The notes: generated from the letters alone by a model not told the origin. DNA of 64,000 nucleotides from Peptostreptococcaceae bacterium oral taxon 113 str. W5053 (GCA_000467935.1 KI259766.1:38505-102504); one strand, 5' to 3'; positions 45,746 to 55,726 are shown, counted from the first letter of the stretch. Numbers and translations: made by a program.

Positions 45746-46180
45746 TTACGCCTCCCTCATCAGTTCTTTTATAGCTTGAAAATAACTCTCCAGTCCTTCT
45801 CCAAAATATTTTTTCCACACTAAAGATTCAAAAACCGAAATTTTCCTAAATTCTTCCCTGTTTTGAATATTTGAAAGATGCACTTCTATAATGGGAGCTT
45901 GCAATAATTCCAATGCATCTCTAATGGCATAACTATAATGCGTCCAAGCTCCTGCATTGATAATTATCCCTTTATAGTTTTCTCCCACAGCCTGGTGAAT
46001 CCTCTCTACCATCTCTCCTTCATAGTTTGTTTGGAATGAATCGATTTTGAGATTATAAGAACTGCCGAATTGTTCAATTTGTTCAATCAATTCCTCAAAG
46101 GTAAATAAACCGTAATGTTCAGGATTACGTTTTCCCAGCATGTTTAAATTTACGCCATGTAAAACTAATATCTTATCCAT
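45746..46180 (-). CDS. aroQ: Type II 3-dehydroquinate dehydratase
   Basis: Interconverts 3-dehydroquinate and 3-dehydroshikimate. The 144 residues have GVNLNMLGKRNPEHYG (Tyr active site), FQTNYEGEMVERIHQA, INAGAWTHYSYAIRDAL and EVHLSNIQNREEFR, all characteristic. It overlaps aroE by 8 bp, and TRAP transporter genes lie immediately upstream. No other shikimate genes lie nearby, so a catabolic or uptake-linked role is possible. Confidence 0.95.
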   Translation of the reverse strand: MDKILVLHGVNLNMLGKRNPEHYGLFTFEELIEQIEQFGSSYNLKIDSFQTNYEGEMVERIHQAVGENYKGIIINAGAWTHYSYAIRDALELLQAPIIEVHLSNIQNREEFRKISVFESLVWKKYFGEGLESYFQAIKELMREA

Positions 46181-47018
46181 TTATACAGCTCCTTACATAG
46201 TCCATCATCACTTTTTCGTCCCCACAAAGATTTGACCATAATCGAAATGCTTCAATTCCCTGATAAACCACCATATTTAATCCATTCATAGTTTTAAGTC
46301 CGGATTTTTTTGCTTCTTTTAAAAATTGAGTTTCATTTGGATAATAGCTCAAATCATACGCTATTTTTCCTCCTGATAATTTTCCCTGTTTGATAGGTGT
46401 CTCTTTCAAGCGTCCATTCATGCCAGCTCCCGTAGCATTCACAAAAATATCTATTGAAGACATATCCATTTTTTGAAAACCATCATAGGATATATATTCT
46501 GCATCTATGTATTGAGCACATATCTCAGCCAATTTCTTCGCCCTTTGATTGATCTGATCTACAATAAACAATTTTACTCTCTCTTTTTTTGCCAAAGTCA
46601 CTGCACAAGCTCGTCCTGCTCCGCCTGCTCCCATCAACAACACATTCTTATCCTTCGTGAAATCACAATTATGGACAAGGTCTCTATAAAATCCGATCCC
46701 ATCCGTGTTATAACCGATTAACGAGCGACCCTTCTTAACAATCGTATTCACTGATCCGATATCCTTTGCTAATGCATCGATTTCATCCAAATATTTCATA
46801 ATTTCTATTTTAAAAGGTTTGGTCACATTAACTCCCGAAAAATTCATTCCCCGAATACCATCCAATATATATTTTAAATCTTCCAGTTCACATTCCATCG
46901 GAAAATAATTCCAATTTAACCCTAAAGCTCTAAAGTGGGCATTATGCATCCCCGGCGAAATACTATGTTGAATAGGATTCCCGATAAGACCGCTCAACTT
47001 TGTAGACGTATTAATCAT
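46173..47018 (-). CDS. aroE: Shikimate dehydrogenase
   Basis: Interconverts 3-dehydroshikimate and shikimate. The 281 residues have the substrate motif IGNPIQHSISPGMHNAHF, NVTKPFK (catalytic Lys near 70), the NAD(P) loop GAGGAGRACAVTLA (about 130-143) and the C-terminal NGLNMVVYQG. The loop after the second strand is VDQINQRAK, with no obvious Arg after the Asp, so NAD may be preferred (inference). It overlaps dctP by 8 bp and aroQ by 8 bp. Confidence 0.95.
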   Translation of the reverse strand: MINTSTKLSGLIGNPIQHSISPGMHNAHFRALGLNWNYFPMECELEDLKYILDGIRGMNFSGVNVTKPFKIEIMKYLDEIDALAKDIGSVNTIVKKGRSLIGYNTDGIGFYRDLVHNCDFTKDKNVLLMGAGGAGRACAVTLAKKERVKLFIVDQINQRAKKLAEICAQYIDAEYISYDGFQKMDMSSIDIFVNATGAGMNGRLKETPIKQGKLSGGKIAYDLSYYPNETQFLKEAKKSGLKTMNGLNMVVYQGIEAFRLWSNLCGDEKVMMDYVRSCING

Positions 47019-48006
47019 TTTTTTCCCTTTCTATAGCTTTATATAATTCCTGAACCAAATCTTTTTCTATTTTTTGTTCAATAAATTGATTCGCTTCTTT
47101 GCTGATTCTGTTCATATCCTCTTTAAAACTAGTATTCACCTCTAAAATCTCTATACCGTAATTTCTTATTATTTCTTTTCTGTTTTCTATTCTTTCATCT
47201 GCTTTTTTTCTGCTGTATACAATGGCTGCTTTAGCAGCCTCCTTTACCCACACCTTTTCCTCTTCAGATAATTTATCATAAGTCGATTGATTCATAATCA
47301 GGCTTACCGTATGCAGTATATGATGTGTTTCAATAATATATTTTTGTTGTTCATATACTTTTGATGCCACTATACTCTCATACGGATTTTCTTGTGCGTC
47401 AATTGAATTCTGTTGAAGACCCAAATAAACTTCTCCCCAAATCATCGGAGTAGGATTCGCTCCAAGTAAAGACCAATAACGAATATGATTGGGATTTTGC
47501 ATTGTCCTTATTTTCAATCCCGATAAATGCTTTAGCGAAGTAATATTTCGATTACTTGTCAATTCTCGAAAATGTTGATCCCCATAGCCTAAACAAACTA
47601 ATCTTTTTTCACAATAGTAGGGTTGAATTTTACTCAAGAAATCACTGTCCAAAACCCTTCTAGCTATCTGTATGTCCGGAAAAATATTAAACATATCAAA
47701 TATTGCCACTTCCGGAATAAAGTTCACTTGAGGTGCCGTGTTTTGTACCACAAAAGTAATTTCCCCCATTTGACAACTCTCAATCGACTCACGGTCCCCC
47801 CCTAACACCGCATTAGGAAATAAATTCAGATGAATGCTCCCTTGAGATTTCATCTCCAATTCCTGTTTGAACTTTTCAGCCAAAATATAGGTGACACTAT
47901 CTTCTGAATTATCTAAAGAAAGACTCCATTCTTTTACAGTACTTCTTTCTCTTCCACATGAAAAAAGGAAAAAAGTTAAAAATAATAATATAATCTTTTT
48001 TTTCAT
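47011..48006 (-). CDS. dctP: TRAP transporter substrate-binding lipoprotein (DctP-like)
   Basis: The extracytoplasmic solute receptor of the tripartite transporter. The start at 48006 (GGAG 6 bp upstream) gives a lipoprotein signal with lipobox LFSC and anchor Cys17; longer frames would bury it. Family features include ILAEKFKQELE, VVQNTAPQVNF, LKHLSGLKIRTMQNP, GLQQNSIDAQENPYESI and a helical end. Family members bind carboxylates such as C4-dicarboxylates or sialic acid; the neighbours aroE/aroQ suggest a quinate- or shikimate-like ligand. Confidence 0.92.
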   Translation of the reverse strand: MKKKIILLFLTFFLFSCGRERSTVKEWSLSLDNSEDSVTYILAEKFKQELEMKSQGSIHLNLFPNAVLGGDRESIESCQMGEITFVVQNTAPQVNFIPEVAIFDMFNIFPDIQIARRVLDSDFLSKIQPYYCEKRLVCLGYGDQHFRELTSNRNITSLKHLSGLKIRTMQNPNHIRYWSLLGANPTPMIWGEVYLGLQQNSIDAQENPYESIVASKVYEQQKYIIETHHILHTVSLIMNQSTYDKLSEEEKVWVKEAAKAAIVYSRKKADERIENRKEIIRNYGIEILEVNTSFKEDMNRISKEANQFIEQKIEKDLVQELYKAIEREKND

Positions 48007-48020
48007 TCGATACTCCGTTT

Positions 48021-49304
48021 TCATAATAAACATAATTGAGGAACACAAATAATAATAATTAACGCAATCATAAAGCCAAATACATAAGGTACCGTCTTTT
48101 TTGCAATAATCTGAATATTTAAACCACTGATTCCGGAAGCCACATAAAGATTCACACCCACAGGCGGCGTTACAAATCCAATAGCTAAGTTGATTACCAT
48201 CATAATTCCAAAATGAACAGGATTTATTCCTACGCTTTCCACTACCGGCACAAGAATTGGACCAAGAATTAAAATGGATGCACCTGTATCCATCACCATC
48301 CCTACTATGAATAAAAAGAGATGAATAAACAATAAAATTAAAACCTGGCTATACAAATTCATTTCAACCCACGAAACCACTTGTTGAGGAACTTGGAGAA
48401 TGGTTAATGTTCTTGAAAAAGCAATAGCCGCTGCCAATAAAAATAAAATCGGTGCATAAATCCTTATTGTATCTAAAAAAATAATTTTTAAGTCTTTTAC
48501 TCGAACGCTCTTATAGACAAAACCGGACACAAACAAAGCATAAAAAACGCTAATTACAGCCGACTCCGTAGGAGAAGCAAAACCGGAATAGATGGAACCT
48601 AAGACAATTACAGGTGCAAGCAATGCCCAAATTCCTTCTTTTAATAATTTTAAAAATCCTTCTTCTCTCAAATGGATTTGGAATTGAATACGTTGCCCGT
48701 CATCTGTATTTTTATCAAATTTTAACTGAATAATAGTAATTAAAATTAAAACCATGGCAATTAAAAATCCCGGAATAATTCCCGCTTTAAACATATTTGC
48801 CACTCCTGTATCCGTTGCATTTCCATATAAAATAAACGGGATCGATGGCGGGATAATAACTCCAAGTCCTCCGGACGTTGCAATTAATGCCGTAACTAAA
48901 GATTTATCATAGCCTAAATCAACCAATAAGGGAATCAACATACTACCAACAGCGGCTGTCGTTGCCGGAGCGCTTCCACTTATTGCACTATAAAATAAAC
49001 AGGTAATAATTGCCGCACAAGGTAATCCGGCTTTATATTTTCCAAGATAATAAGCAAAAATATTAAATAATTTTTCTGAAATTTTTCCTTTTGTCATAAT
49101 TACTCCTGACAATATAAACATGGGTATTGCCAGGAGTAAAAAAGAATCACTTCCCCCTATCATTCCTCGAATACTATATGCAGCTCCGGTTGGAAATTCC
49201 GATAGAACAATCCCCGGAAATATATTTAAAAATGCTAAGATGGAAGATATCGGAAAAGATAAAAGAATCAATAACAAAAATATAAGGACAAGAAAAATTA
49301 ACAT
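48021..49304 (-). CDS. dctM: TRAP transporter large permease (DctM-like)
   Basis: A 427-residue multi-helix transporter subunit. The ATG at 49304 has AAAGGAGAAGTC upstream. It has the DctM signature SAISGSAPATTAAVGSMLIP (about 107-126), LGVIIPPSIPFILYG, GFASPTESAVISVFYALF and a last GFVTPPVGVNLYVASG motif, with about twelve membrane segments. It overlaps dctQ by 7 bp and ends 14 bp before dctP. Confidence 0.93.
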   Translation of the reverse strand: MLIFLVLIFLLLILLSFPISSILAFLNIFPGIVLSEFPTGAAYSIRGMIGGSDSFLLLAIPMFILSGVIMTKGKISEKLFNIFAYYLGKYKAGLPCAAIITCLFYSAISGSAPATTAAVGSMLIPLLVDLGYDKSLVTALIATSGGLGVIIPPSIPFILYGNATDTGVANMFKAGIIPGFLIAMVLILITIIQLKFDKNTDDGQRIQFQIHLREEGFLKLLKEGIWALLAPVIVLGSIYSGFASPTESAVISVFYALFVSGFVYKSVRVKDLKIIFLDTIRIYAPILFLLAAAIAFSRTLTILQVPQQVVSWVEMNLYSQVLILLFIHLFLFIVGMVMDTGASILILGPILVPVVESVGINPVHFGIMMVINLAIGFVTPPVGVNLYVASGISGLNIQIIAKKTVPYVFGFMIALIIIICVPQLCLL

Positions 49305-49747
49305 GACTTCTCCTTTCCAGTTATTTTCTCCCATAATCGTATAATTGTCAGAAAAAATCCAACCGCTGGAGCCAAATGAATCCAAAACATTGAAATTTGC
49401 AATGCCGGTGAAGCTTGTTTACTCCAAATTGAATAGGATAAAATTTTATAACAGGATACAAAAAGAAAGAAAAAGAAAATCAATAAAATTATATTGATCG
49501 CTTTTTCTATTTTAGGATACTTTTCTTCTGAAAAAACTCTAATTCGAATAGAAAGTTTCCGTTTACAGCAAAACGGAATACTGATAAAAGTAGACCATAT
49601 AAAAAGATAGCGAACCAGTTCTTCACTCCATGTCAACGAATTAGAAAATACATGATGGAACATGATTTGTAGACCCATCACAACAACCATTATTCCCAGA
49701 AAAAATACCAATAAGATTTCTTCCAGATGACCCCAGACTCGTCTCAT
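49298..49747 (-). CDS. dctQ: TRAP transporter small permease (DctQ-like)
   Basis: A 149-residue, four-helix membrane protein with the DctQ-family motif SLTWSEELVRYLFIWSTFI (about 36-54) followed by R-K-rich residues and a final HLAPAVGFFLTIIRLW. It forms the membrane part of a TRAP system with dctM, which it overlaps. GAGGGG lies upstream of the ATG. Confidence 0.9.
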   Translation of the reverse strand: MRRVWGHLEEILLVFFLGIMVVVMGLQIMFHHVFSNSLTWSEELVRYLFIWSTFISIPFCCKRKLSIRIRVFSEEKYPKIEKAINIILLIFFFFLFVSCYKILSYSIWSKQASPALQISMFWIHLAPAVGFFLTIIRLWEKITGKEKSC

Positions 49748-49773
49748 ACTTCAAAACCCCTCTACATCCATTT

Positions 49774-51114
49774 TCAAACATATTGATATATCATTTCTGC
49801 TCTTGAAAGCCTTTCCAATGCAGATATATTTGCCGCTAAAACATAGTTTGATAATGAATACTTCATTTTTGTCGTCACTAAATTATCAAAAATTTGACTC
49901 ATTATTTCTTTTAACTTTCTGTCCACTTGTCTTTCTGACCACATTAAAAGTTGTGCGTTTTGACTCATTTCTAAGAAGGAAACACTTACTCCTCCCGCAT
50001 TAGCCGCTTTGGAAGGAATAAATAAATAATCCTGTTCAATAAAATAATTTTGTGCATCTGAAGTGCATGGAATATTACTTCCTTCAACCATATACGAACC
50101 TTTATTCTGCGCTATTTTTTTTGCATCTTCATAACAGATTTCATTTTGTGTTGCACAGGGAATATAAATATCCCCTTGAACCCCCCATGGCTTTTCTGCA
50201 GGATAATATGGAACTGAAAATCTTTTACTATATTCTTTTACACTGCGATTTTTTAACGTTCTCATCGTCAAAAGAAAGTTTAATTTTTCTTCACCACAAA
50301 TACCCGCTTCATCATAAATATATCCATCAGAGCCCGATAAAGTTACAACCTTTGCCCCAAGCTGTTCCATTTTTTTTGCTACACCCCATGCTACATTTCC
50401 ATAACCGGAAATAACAACCCTCTTGTCCCTTAAGTCGCCTTTTCTTTGCCTTTCAATAAATTGAGCAAAGTAACATATGCCATAGCCTGTCGATTCAGGT
50501 CGAATCAAACTTCCACCAAATCCCGGTTGTTTCCCTGTTAATGCTCCAAGTTCATGTTTTCCTCGAAGATTTTTTAACATCCCGTACATATACCCGATTT
50601 CTTTATTCCCCACGCCAATATCTCCTGCAGGAATATCGATATTTTCACCAATATGCGAAAAAATACGCAATATAAAACTTTGGCAAAACCGCATCAGTTC
50701 CGTATCACTTTTCCCTTTTGGATTAAAATCAGAACCGCCTTTTGCCCCTCCCATAGGTAGACCTGTCAATGCATTTTTCAGAGTTTGCTCTAAAGCCAAA
50801 GCTTTAAATAAATCCAAGTCAACGGAAGGATGAAATCTAAATCCTCCTTTATAAGGCCCTAAAACACTATTAAACTGTACACGATACCCTCGATTAACAT
50901 GGACCTTTCCGGTATCATCACGCCATGGTACAGAAAATTCTAATACTTTCTCAGCCTCCATTAAACGTCCGAAAATATTTTCTTTTTCATATTCAGGATG
51001 TTTTTCAATAATTAGATTCATTGCAGAAGCTAATTCGTGAACGACATTAAAATAAATGCTGTCTTTGATTTCCTTTTCTCTTAAAATTTTTAACGTTCTA
51101 TCAATACTGTTCAT
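49774..51114 (-). CDS. gdhA: Glutamate dehydrogenase
   Basis: Interconverts glutamate with 2-oxoglutarate plus ammonia. The 446 residues are the normal hexameric form. Visible are YKGGFRFHPSVD, the active-site PMGGAKGGSDFNPKGKSD (catalytic Lys near 126), GDIGVGNKEIGYMYG and the nucleotide fold VVISGYGNVAWGVAKK. The coenzyme (NADP or NAD) cannot be fixed by eye. It lies 2 bp after hprK and 26 bp before dctQ. Confidence 0.95.
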   Translation of the reverse strand: MNSIDRTLKILREKEIKDSIYFNVVHELASAMNLIIEKHPEYEKENIFGRLMEAEKVLEFSVPWRDDTGKVHVNRGYRVQFNSVLGPYKGGFRFHPSVDLDLFKALALEQTLKNALTGLPMGGAKGGSDFNPKGKSDTELMRFCQSFILRIFSHIGENIDIPAGDIGVGNKEIGYMYGMLKNLRGKHELGALTGKQPGFGGSLIRPESTGYGICYFAQFIERQRKGDLRDKRVVISGYGNVAWGVAKKMEQLGAKVVTLSGSDGYIYDEAGICGEEKLNFLLTMRTLKNRSVKEYSKRFSVPYYPAEKPWGVQGDIYIPCATQNEICYEDAKKIAQNKGSYMVEGSNIPCTSDAQNYFIEQDYLFIPSKAANAGGVSVSFLEMSQNAQLLMWSERQVDRKLKEIMSQIFDNLVTTKMKYSLSNYVLAANISALERLSRAEMIYQYV

Positions 51115-51116
51115 AC

Positions 51117-52049
51117 CTATTCTATTTTTTCCTTCCCAAAACGTTCTTCGAATAATCGATCATTCAGTTCTTGTGCTGCATTTTTTCCTAAAGTCTTTTG
51201 TCTTTGATTCATAGCGGCAATTTCTACAATCATAGCTAAATTCCTTCCTGCTTTGACAGGTAAAATAACTTTTGGAATTTTTTCCCCTAAAATACTCATA
51301 TACTCTTCATCTAAACCCAATCTCTCGTATTCTTTTTCAGAATCCCATGGTTCCATTACCACAACCAAATCAATATGTCCTCTGGTCTTTACAGATCCAA
51401 TACCATAAAGACGTTGAATATTTAATATCCCAATGCCTCGTATCTCCATAAAATGACGTATGTTTTCAGGAGACGTGCCAACTAATCCGGTATCCGTCCC
51501 CCGAATAATTACACGATCATCAGCAATTAATCGATGTCCCCGATTCACCAAATCCAAAGCCGTTTCTGATTTGCCTATAGAACTTTGTCCCAACAAAAGA
51601 ACACCCAAACCATAAACATCTACTAAAACTCCATGCAAGCTAATTTCTTCCGCTAATAAATCACCAATAACCGTTGTTAATTTACTTTGCAAATTAGTTG
51701 TAACTAAAGGGCTCCTTAATATTGTAATATCATTCTCTTGACTAAGTCTCAAAATGTCTTCGGCAATATCCAGTCCCCTCGCAAAAATCAGTGCCGGAAT
51801 TGGATATTTAAAAAACTCCTTAAAACGCTCCATATATATTTTTTTAGGCAATTCTCCATAATAATTATATTCCACCAATCCGATAATTTGTAATCTTTTA
51901 TATGGAAATTGTTGCATATACCCGGCAAACTGCATTCCCGGTCGATTCATATCCGCTGTTTCTAAAATGGTATTATTATATTTTGAGCTTGCATTAACCA
52001 CTTCTAAGTCCAACGCTTTTACCACATCTGTTAGTTTTGCCTGTCTCAT
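51117..52049 (-). CDS. hprK: HPr kinase/phosphorylase
   Basis: Phosphorylates HPr at Ser46 to control carbon catabolite repression in Firmicutes. The 310 residues have the P-loop LLLGQSSIGKSETALDLVNR (about 150-169), HRLIADDRV, and the family signature MEIRGIGILNIQRLYG (about 203-218). The P-loop reads GQSSIGKS, where GxSGxGKS is usual. It is packed between uvrC and gdhA by 2-bp gaps. Confidence 0.96.
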   Translation of the reverse strand: MRQAKLTDVVKALDLEVVNASSKYNNTILETADMNRPGMQFAGYMQQFPYKRLQIIGLVEYNYYGELPKKIYMERFKEFFKYPIPALIFARGLDIAEDILRLSQENDITILRSPLVTTNLQSKLTTVIGDLLAEEISLHGVLVDVYGLGVLLLGQSSIGKSETALDLVNRGHRLIADDRVIIRGTDTGLVGTSPENIRHFMEIRGIGILNIQRLYGIGSVKTRGHIDLVVVMEPWDSEKEYERLGLDEEYMSILGEKIPKVILPVKAGRNLAMIVEIAAMNQRQKTLGKNAAQELNDRLFEERFGKEKIE

Positions 52050-52051
52050 AA

Positions 52052-53878
52052 TTATCTCCTGAAAAATTCATAAATGACGATTGCCAAAGAATGGCTGATT
52101 CCTTGAACGCTTTCTATTTCTTCAACAGTAGCTTCTTTAATTTTGACAACACTGCCAAAATGATTTAATAAATTATTTCTTCTAGTTTTCCCCACCCCGG
52201 GTATCTCATCAAGAACAGATTTTACCATTTCCTTCTTTCTTAAACTGCGATGATAGTTAATAGCAAAACGGTGTGCCTCTTCCTGAATATCATAAACCAA
52301 ACGAAAAGCTTCTGAGGTAACAGGGAGTAAAATTTCTCTTTGGTTGAAAATAATACCTCTCGTATTATGCTTATCATCCTTGACTAATCCACACACCGGA
52401 ATATCCAAATTAAACTTATTTAATACTTCAAGAGCAGTTCTTACTTGACCTTTGCCGCCATCCATCATGAGGATGTCCGGTTTTTTTGAAAATTTATTCT
52501 CTTCAGCATCTTTTATATAATGATTAAATCTACGTAAAAGTACCTCTTTTAAACTTCCGTAATCGTCTGCTCCCTGTATTGTTTTAATTCGAAACTTTCG
52601 ATACTCTCGAGGAGTTTTTTTACCGTCTTCATATACAATCATGGAGCCTACACTGAGAGTTCCTGATATATTTGAAATATCATAGGCTTCTATACGGTAA
52701 ATATTCGGAATTTCTAATAGCTGTTCCAACTGTTTTATTGCTGTATTTTTCTCTCGACACGCTCTATCCTTTTTATTGATTTCTCGAACCAATGACTCCT
52801 TTGCATTTACGTAAATCATATCAATTAATGATTTTTTTCTTCCCCTTTTAGGGACTTGAATCTTCATTGTTTTCCCACGTTTTTGAGCTAAAAAATCCTC
52901 AATTTGACTTTTTTCACCGGGTTCAATATTTGTAACCACAGTTCCTGGAACATAATTCATCTGCATATAAAACTGTTTGATAAATGCCGATAAAATTTCT
53001 TCATCCGTCTCTTCCAGTTCTGTATGGAGGAGATATTCTTCCCTGCCAACAATTTTTCCTCCACGAACAAAAAATATCTGAACTTCCGATAAATTGCCTT
53101 GAGAGGTCACTGCTATACCGTCCATATCCAAATCATCAACCGTTGTAATACTTTGTTTCTCCAGGATAACATCAATATGATTAATCATATCTCGAATTCT
53201 TGCCGCTCTTTCAAACTCCATTTTTTGCGAAGCTTCATGCATGTTTTTAATTAACATAGCTTCCATATTCCTTGAATTTCCTTTAAGAACCTCTACTATT
53301 TCTTTGATATAGGAAAGATATGTCTCTTCATCTCCTTTTCCAACACAAGGACCAAGACACTTCCCTAAAAAATAATTTAAACAAGGTCGTTTTCTTGTTT
53401 CATTCTTCTCAAAATTCATAGTACAATTTCGTAGCGGATAAATATTCTCAAACATCGTTATCATATCATTCACTGCACCGGCACTTGGATAAGGTCCGAA
53501 ATATTGTGCACCGTCTTTTGATAGGCGACGCACCTTTAACAATCGCGGATATTTTTCGTTGGTTATCTTGATATAAGGATATTGTTTATCATCTCTTAGT
53601 AAAATATTATAGTGAGGATGATATTCTTTAATTAAATTTGCCTCTAAAACCAATGCTTCAACTTCATTATGAACTAAAACATAGTCAAATCTTTCAATAT
53701 GACTGACCATAGCTAACACTTTAGGATGCAAATTATTTTTATTTTGAAAATATTGACGAACTCTTTTTCTTAAAGACTTTGCTTTGCCAACATAAATAAT
53801 CGTTTCAGATGTATCTTTCATTAAATAAACACCCGGAGAATTCGGCAAGCGTTTCAATTCTTCTTTTATATTGAACAA
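52052..53878 (-). CDS. uvrC: UvrABC nuclease subunit C
   Basis: Makes the dual incisions of nucleotide excision repair. The 608 residues start MFNIKEELKRLPNSPGVYLM, with the GIY-YIG domain (about 12-90; ETIIYVGKAKSLRKRVRQYF). A cysteine-bearing middle (RPCLNYFLGKCLGPC), a UVR motif (MEFERAARIRDMI), a C-terminal RNase-H-like half (YDISNISGTLSVGSMI, MMDGGKGQ) and a helix-hairpin-helix end follow. The TTG at 53878 is chosen (GAGGAG 8 bp upstream, and the usual MFNI.. start). Confidence 0.96.
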   Translation of the reverse strand: MFNIKEELKRLPNSPGVYLMKDTSETIIYVGKAKSLRKRVRQYFQNKNNLHPKVLAMVSHIERFDYVLVHNEVEALVLEANLIKEYHPHYNILLRDDKQYPYIKITNEKYPRLLKVRRLSKDGAQYFGPYPSAGAVNDMITMFENIYPLRNCTMNFEKNETRKRPCLNYFLGKCLGPCVGKGDEETYLSYIKEIVEVLKGNSRNMEAMLIKNMHEASQKMEFERAARIRDMINHIDVILEKQSITTVDDLDMDGIAVTSQGNLSEVQIFFVRGGKIVGREEYLLHTELEETDEEILSAFIKQFYMQMNYVPGTVVTNIEPGEKSQIEDFLAQKRGKTMKIQVPKRGRKKSLIDMIYVNAKESLVREINKKDRACREKNTAIKQLEQLLEIPNIYRIEAYDISNISGTLSVGSMIVYEDGKKTPREYRKFRIKTIQGADDYGSLKEVLLRRFNHYIKDAEENKFSKKPDILMMDGGKGQVRTALEVLNKFNLDIPVCGLVKDDKHNTRGIIFNQREILLPVTSEAFRLVYDIQEEAHRFAINYHRSLRKKEMVKSVLDEIPGVGKTRRNNLLNHFGSVVKIKEATVEEIESVQGISHSLAIVIYEFFRR

Positions 53879-53893
53879 AGCAAACAACTCCTC

Positions 53894-55642
53894 TTAAATC
53901 TCTTTTGAATTTTCTGCTAAAGATGCAGACTCTTCCTTTGTCAAGTATGGCATAATCCGTTCTCTTGCCCATTTGTTATAATCGTTTAACCAGTCTATTT
54001 CTTCTTGAATTAATAAATCTTTAAGTACAGGACGTGTATCTATAGGGCAGACCGTAATCGTTTCAAATTCCAAAAATATCCCTAATTCATTTTCTTCCCA
54101 TTTCTTTGAACGAATTAAACTTTCAATGCGAATTCCATGACTATCGGCAATATACAAACCTGGTTCATTGGACGTAATCATATTCTCTTCTATAGGCACG
54201 TCAATCCACCGATTGGAAATGGATTGGGGTCCTTCATGTACACCTAAAAGAAAACCTACACCATGACCTGTTCCATGCTTATAGTCTAAAGCATATTTCC
54301 AAAGGGGTTGTCTGGATAGAGCATCTAATTGATAACCTGTAGTTCCTTCTACAAATTTAACCATAGCCAAATGAATATGACTTTTTAATACTAAAGTATA
54401 ATTTCTTTTCTCCTCATCTGTTAACGGTCCTAACGGTATTGTTCTGGTGATATCAGTCGTCCCATAACGATATTGTCCACCACTATCTAATAATAAAAAT
54501 CCTTTTTCTTCTAATTTTAAAGCGGTATTCTTTTCCGGTTTATAATGAATCACCGCCCCGTTTGGACCATAACCGGCAATCGTTTCAAAGCTCGGCTCTA
54601 AAAATCCTTCCTGTTCTTTCCTAAATTCTAATAATTTTTCAGAAACTTCAAATTCTGTAATACCCATTCCTTTGTTTTTTTCTAACCAATATAAAAATTT
54701 CCCCAAAGCTACTCCGTCTTTTACCATGGTCTCTCGTATAGATTTCAATTCCGACTCTGTCTTTATCGCTTTCATGGACGTCGTAAAATTTAATCCATAA
54801 ATCAACTCTGCAGAAATTCGTTGTGCCAAATATACATTAATTCGTGATGGATCCAAATATACTCGTCCTTTTAATGAATTTACATAATCAAAAACATCTT
54901 GATAATTTAAAACTTCAACTTCATTTTCCTTCAAATATTCCATTACATCTCTTGGTAAATGAGTTTGTTCTGTAAATAATACAGCCTTACTTTGATCGAT
55001 ATACGCATAAGATGTAAGCACCGGATTACACTCAACATCCGCACCTCGGATATTAAAAAGATAACAAATATCCTCCAACGCTCCAATTACGGTAGCCTCT
55101 GAATTCTTTCCTTTTAGAAAATCACGAACCTGATTAATTTTTTGTTTTGCAGATAATCCTGCAATGCTTTCGGGTAATAAATAGGCATCTCTTCTTCTTG
55201 GCAAAGGTCTATCTTCCCATATTTCTGCAACCAAATCTATATCTGTCATCAATTTCCCGTTAGGTGCAGCTCTTCTTATATCTTCATATAAATTTAAAGA
55301 AATAATTTTCCCATTCATCCCTAAAGTAGAATTTGAAAGATGAGAAGAAATGAATTCAAGTAAAGTAGGAACTCCTTTTTCTCCCATTTTGCACAAATTG
55401 ATACCGGAACCCTCCAATTGCTTTTCCGCTTGTAAAAAATATCTTCCATCCGTCCACAAATATGCTGTATCTTTTAACACCAATAAACTCCCTGCAGAAC
55501 CTGTAAATCCTGAAACATATTCTCTTGTTTTATCGTATTCGGAAAGATATTCACTTTGATGGGCATCCGAAGTCGGAATCAAATAAGCTTCTAATCCATT
55601 TTCCTGCATTTTATTTCTTAAATCCATTAATGCTTGTTTCAA
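53894..55642 (-). CDS. pepP: Xaa-Pro aminopeptidase (three-domain, M24)
   Basis: Removes N-terminal residues preceding proline. About 582 residues, the long M24B form with two creatinase-like N-domains and a C-terminal pita-bread fold. Metal ligands are visible: LLLDSGGQYRYGTTDITRT (two Asp), GTGHGVGFLLGVHEGPQ (His), NEPGLYI and FLEFETIT (Glu). The start TTG at 55642 is preferred for its AAGGAAG spacing; a GTG at 55651 is possible. It heads a ten-gene run on this strand. Confidence 0.93.
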   Translation of the reverse strand: MKQALMDLRNKMQENGLEAYLIPTSDAHQSEYLSEYDKTREYVSGFTGSAGSLLVLKDTAYLWTDGRYFLQAEKQLEGSGINLCKMGEKGVPTLLEFISSHLSNSTLGMNGKIISLNLYEDIRRAAPNGKLMTDIDLVAEIWEDRPLPRRRDAYLLPESIAGLSAKQKINQVRDFLKGKNSEATVIGALEDICYLFNIRGADVECNPVLTSYAYIDQSKAVLFTEQTHLPRDVMEYLKENEVEVLNYQDVFDYVNSLKGRVYLDPSRINVYLAQRISAELIYGLNFTTSMKAIKTESELKSIRETMVKDGVALGKFLYWLEKNKGMGITEFEVSEKLLEFRKEQEGFLEPSFETIAGYGPNGAVIHYKPEKNTALKLEEKGFLLLDSGGQYRYGTTDITRTIPLGPLTDEEKRNYTLVLKSHIHLAMVKFVEGTTGYQLDALSRQPLWKYALDYKHGTGHGVGFLLGVHEGPQSISNRWIDVPIEENMITSNEPGLYIADSHGIRIESLIRSKKWEENELGIFLEFETITVCPIDTRPVLKDLLIQEEIDWLNDYNKWARERIMPYLTKEESASLAENSKEI

Positions 55643-55678
55643 AATAATCACTTCCTTTTTTTATTAACAATTCAATTT

Positions 55679-55687
55679 ATTATATCA
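55679..55687 (-). promoter_or_regulatory. Extended -10 element before pepP
   Basis: TGATATAAT (minus strand; hexamer 55679-55684) with no convincing -35. It lies between the groEL terminator and pepP, so it probably starts the ten-gene run. Confidence 0.5.
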
Positions 55688-55726
55688 CTTCTTTGGATGA
55701 TATCGCATGATATTTTCTTATATTGC

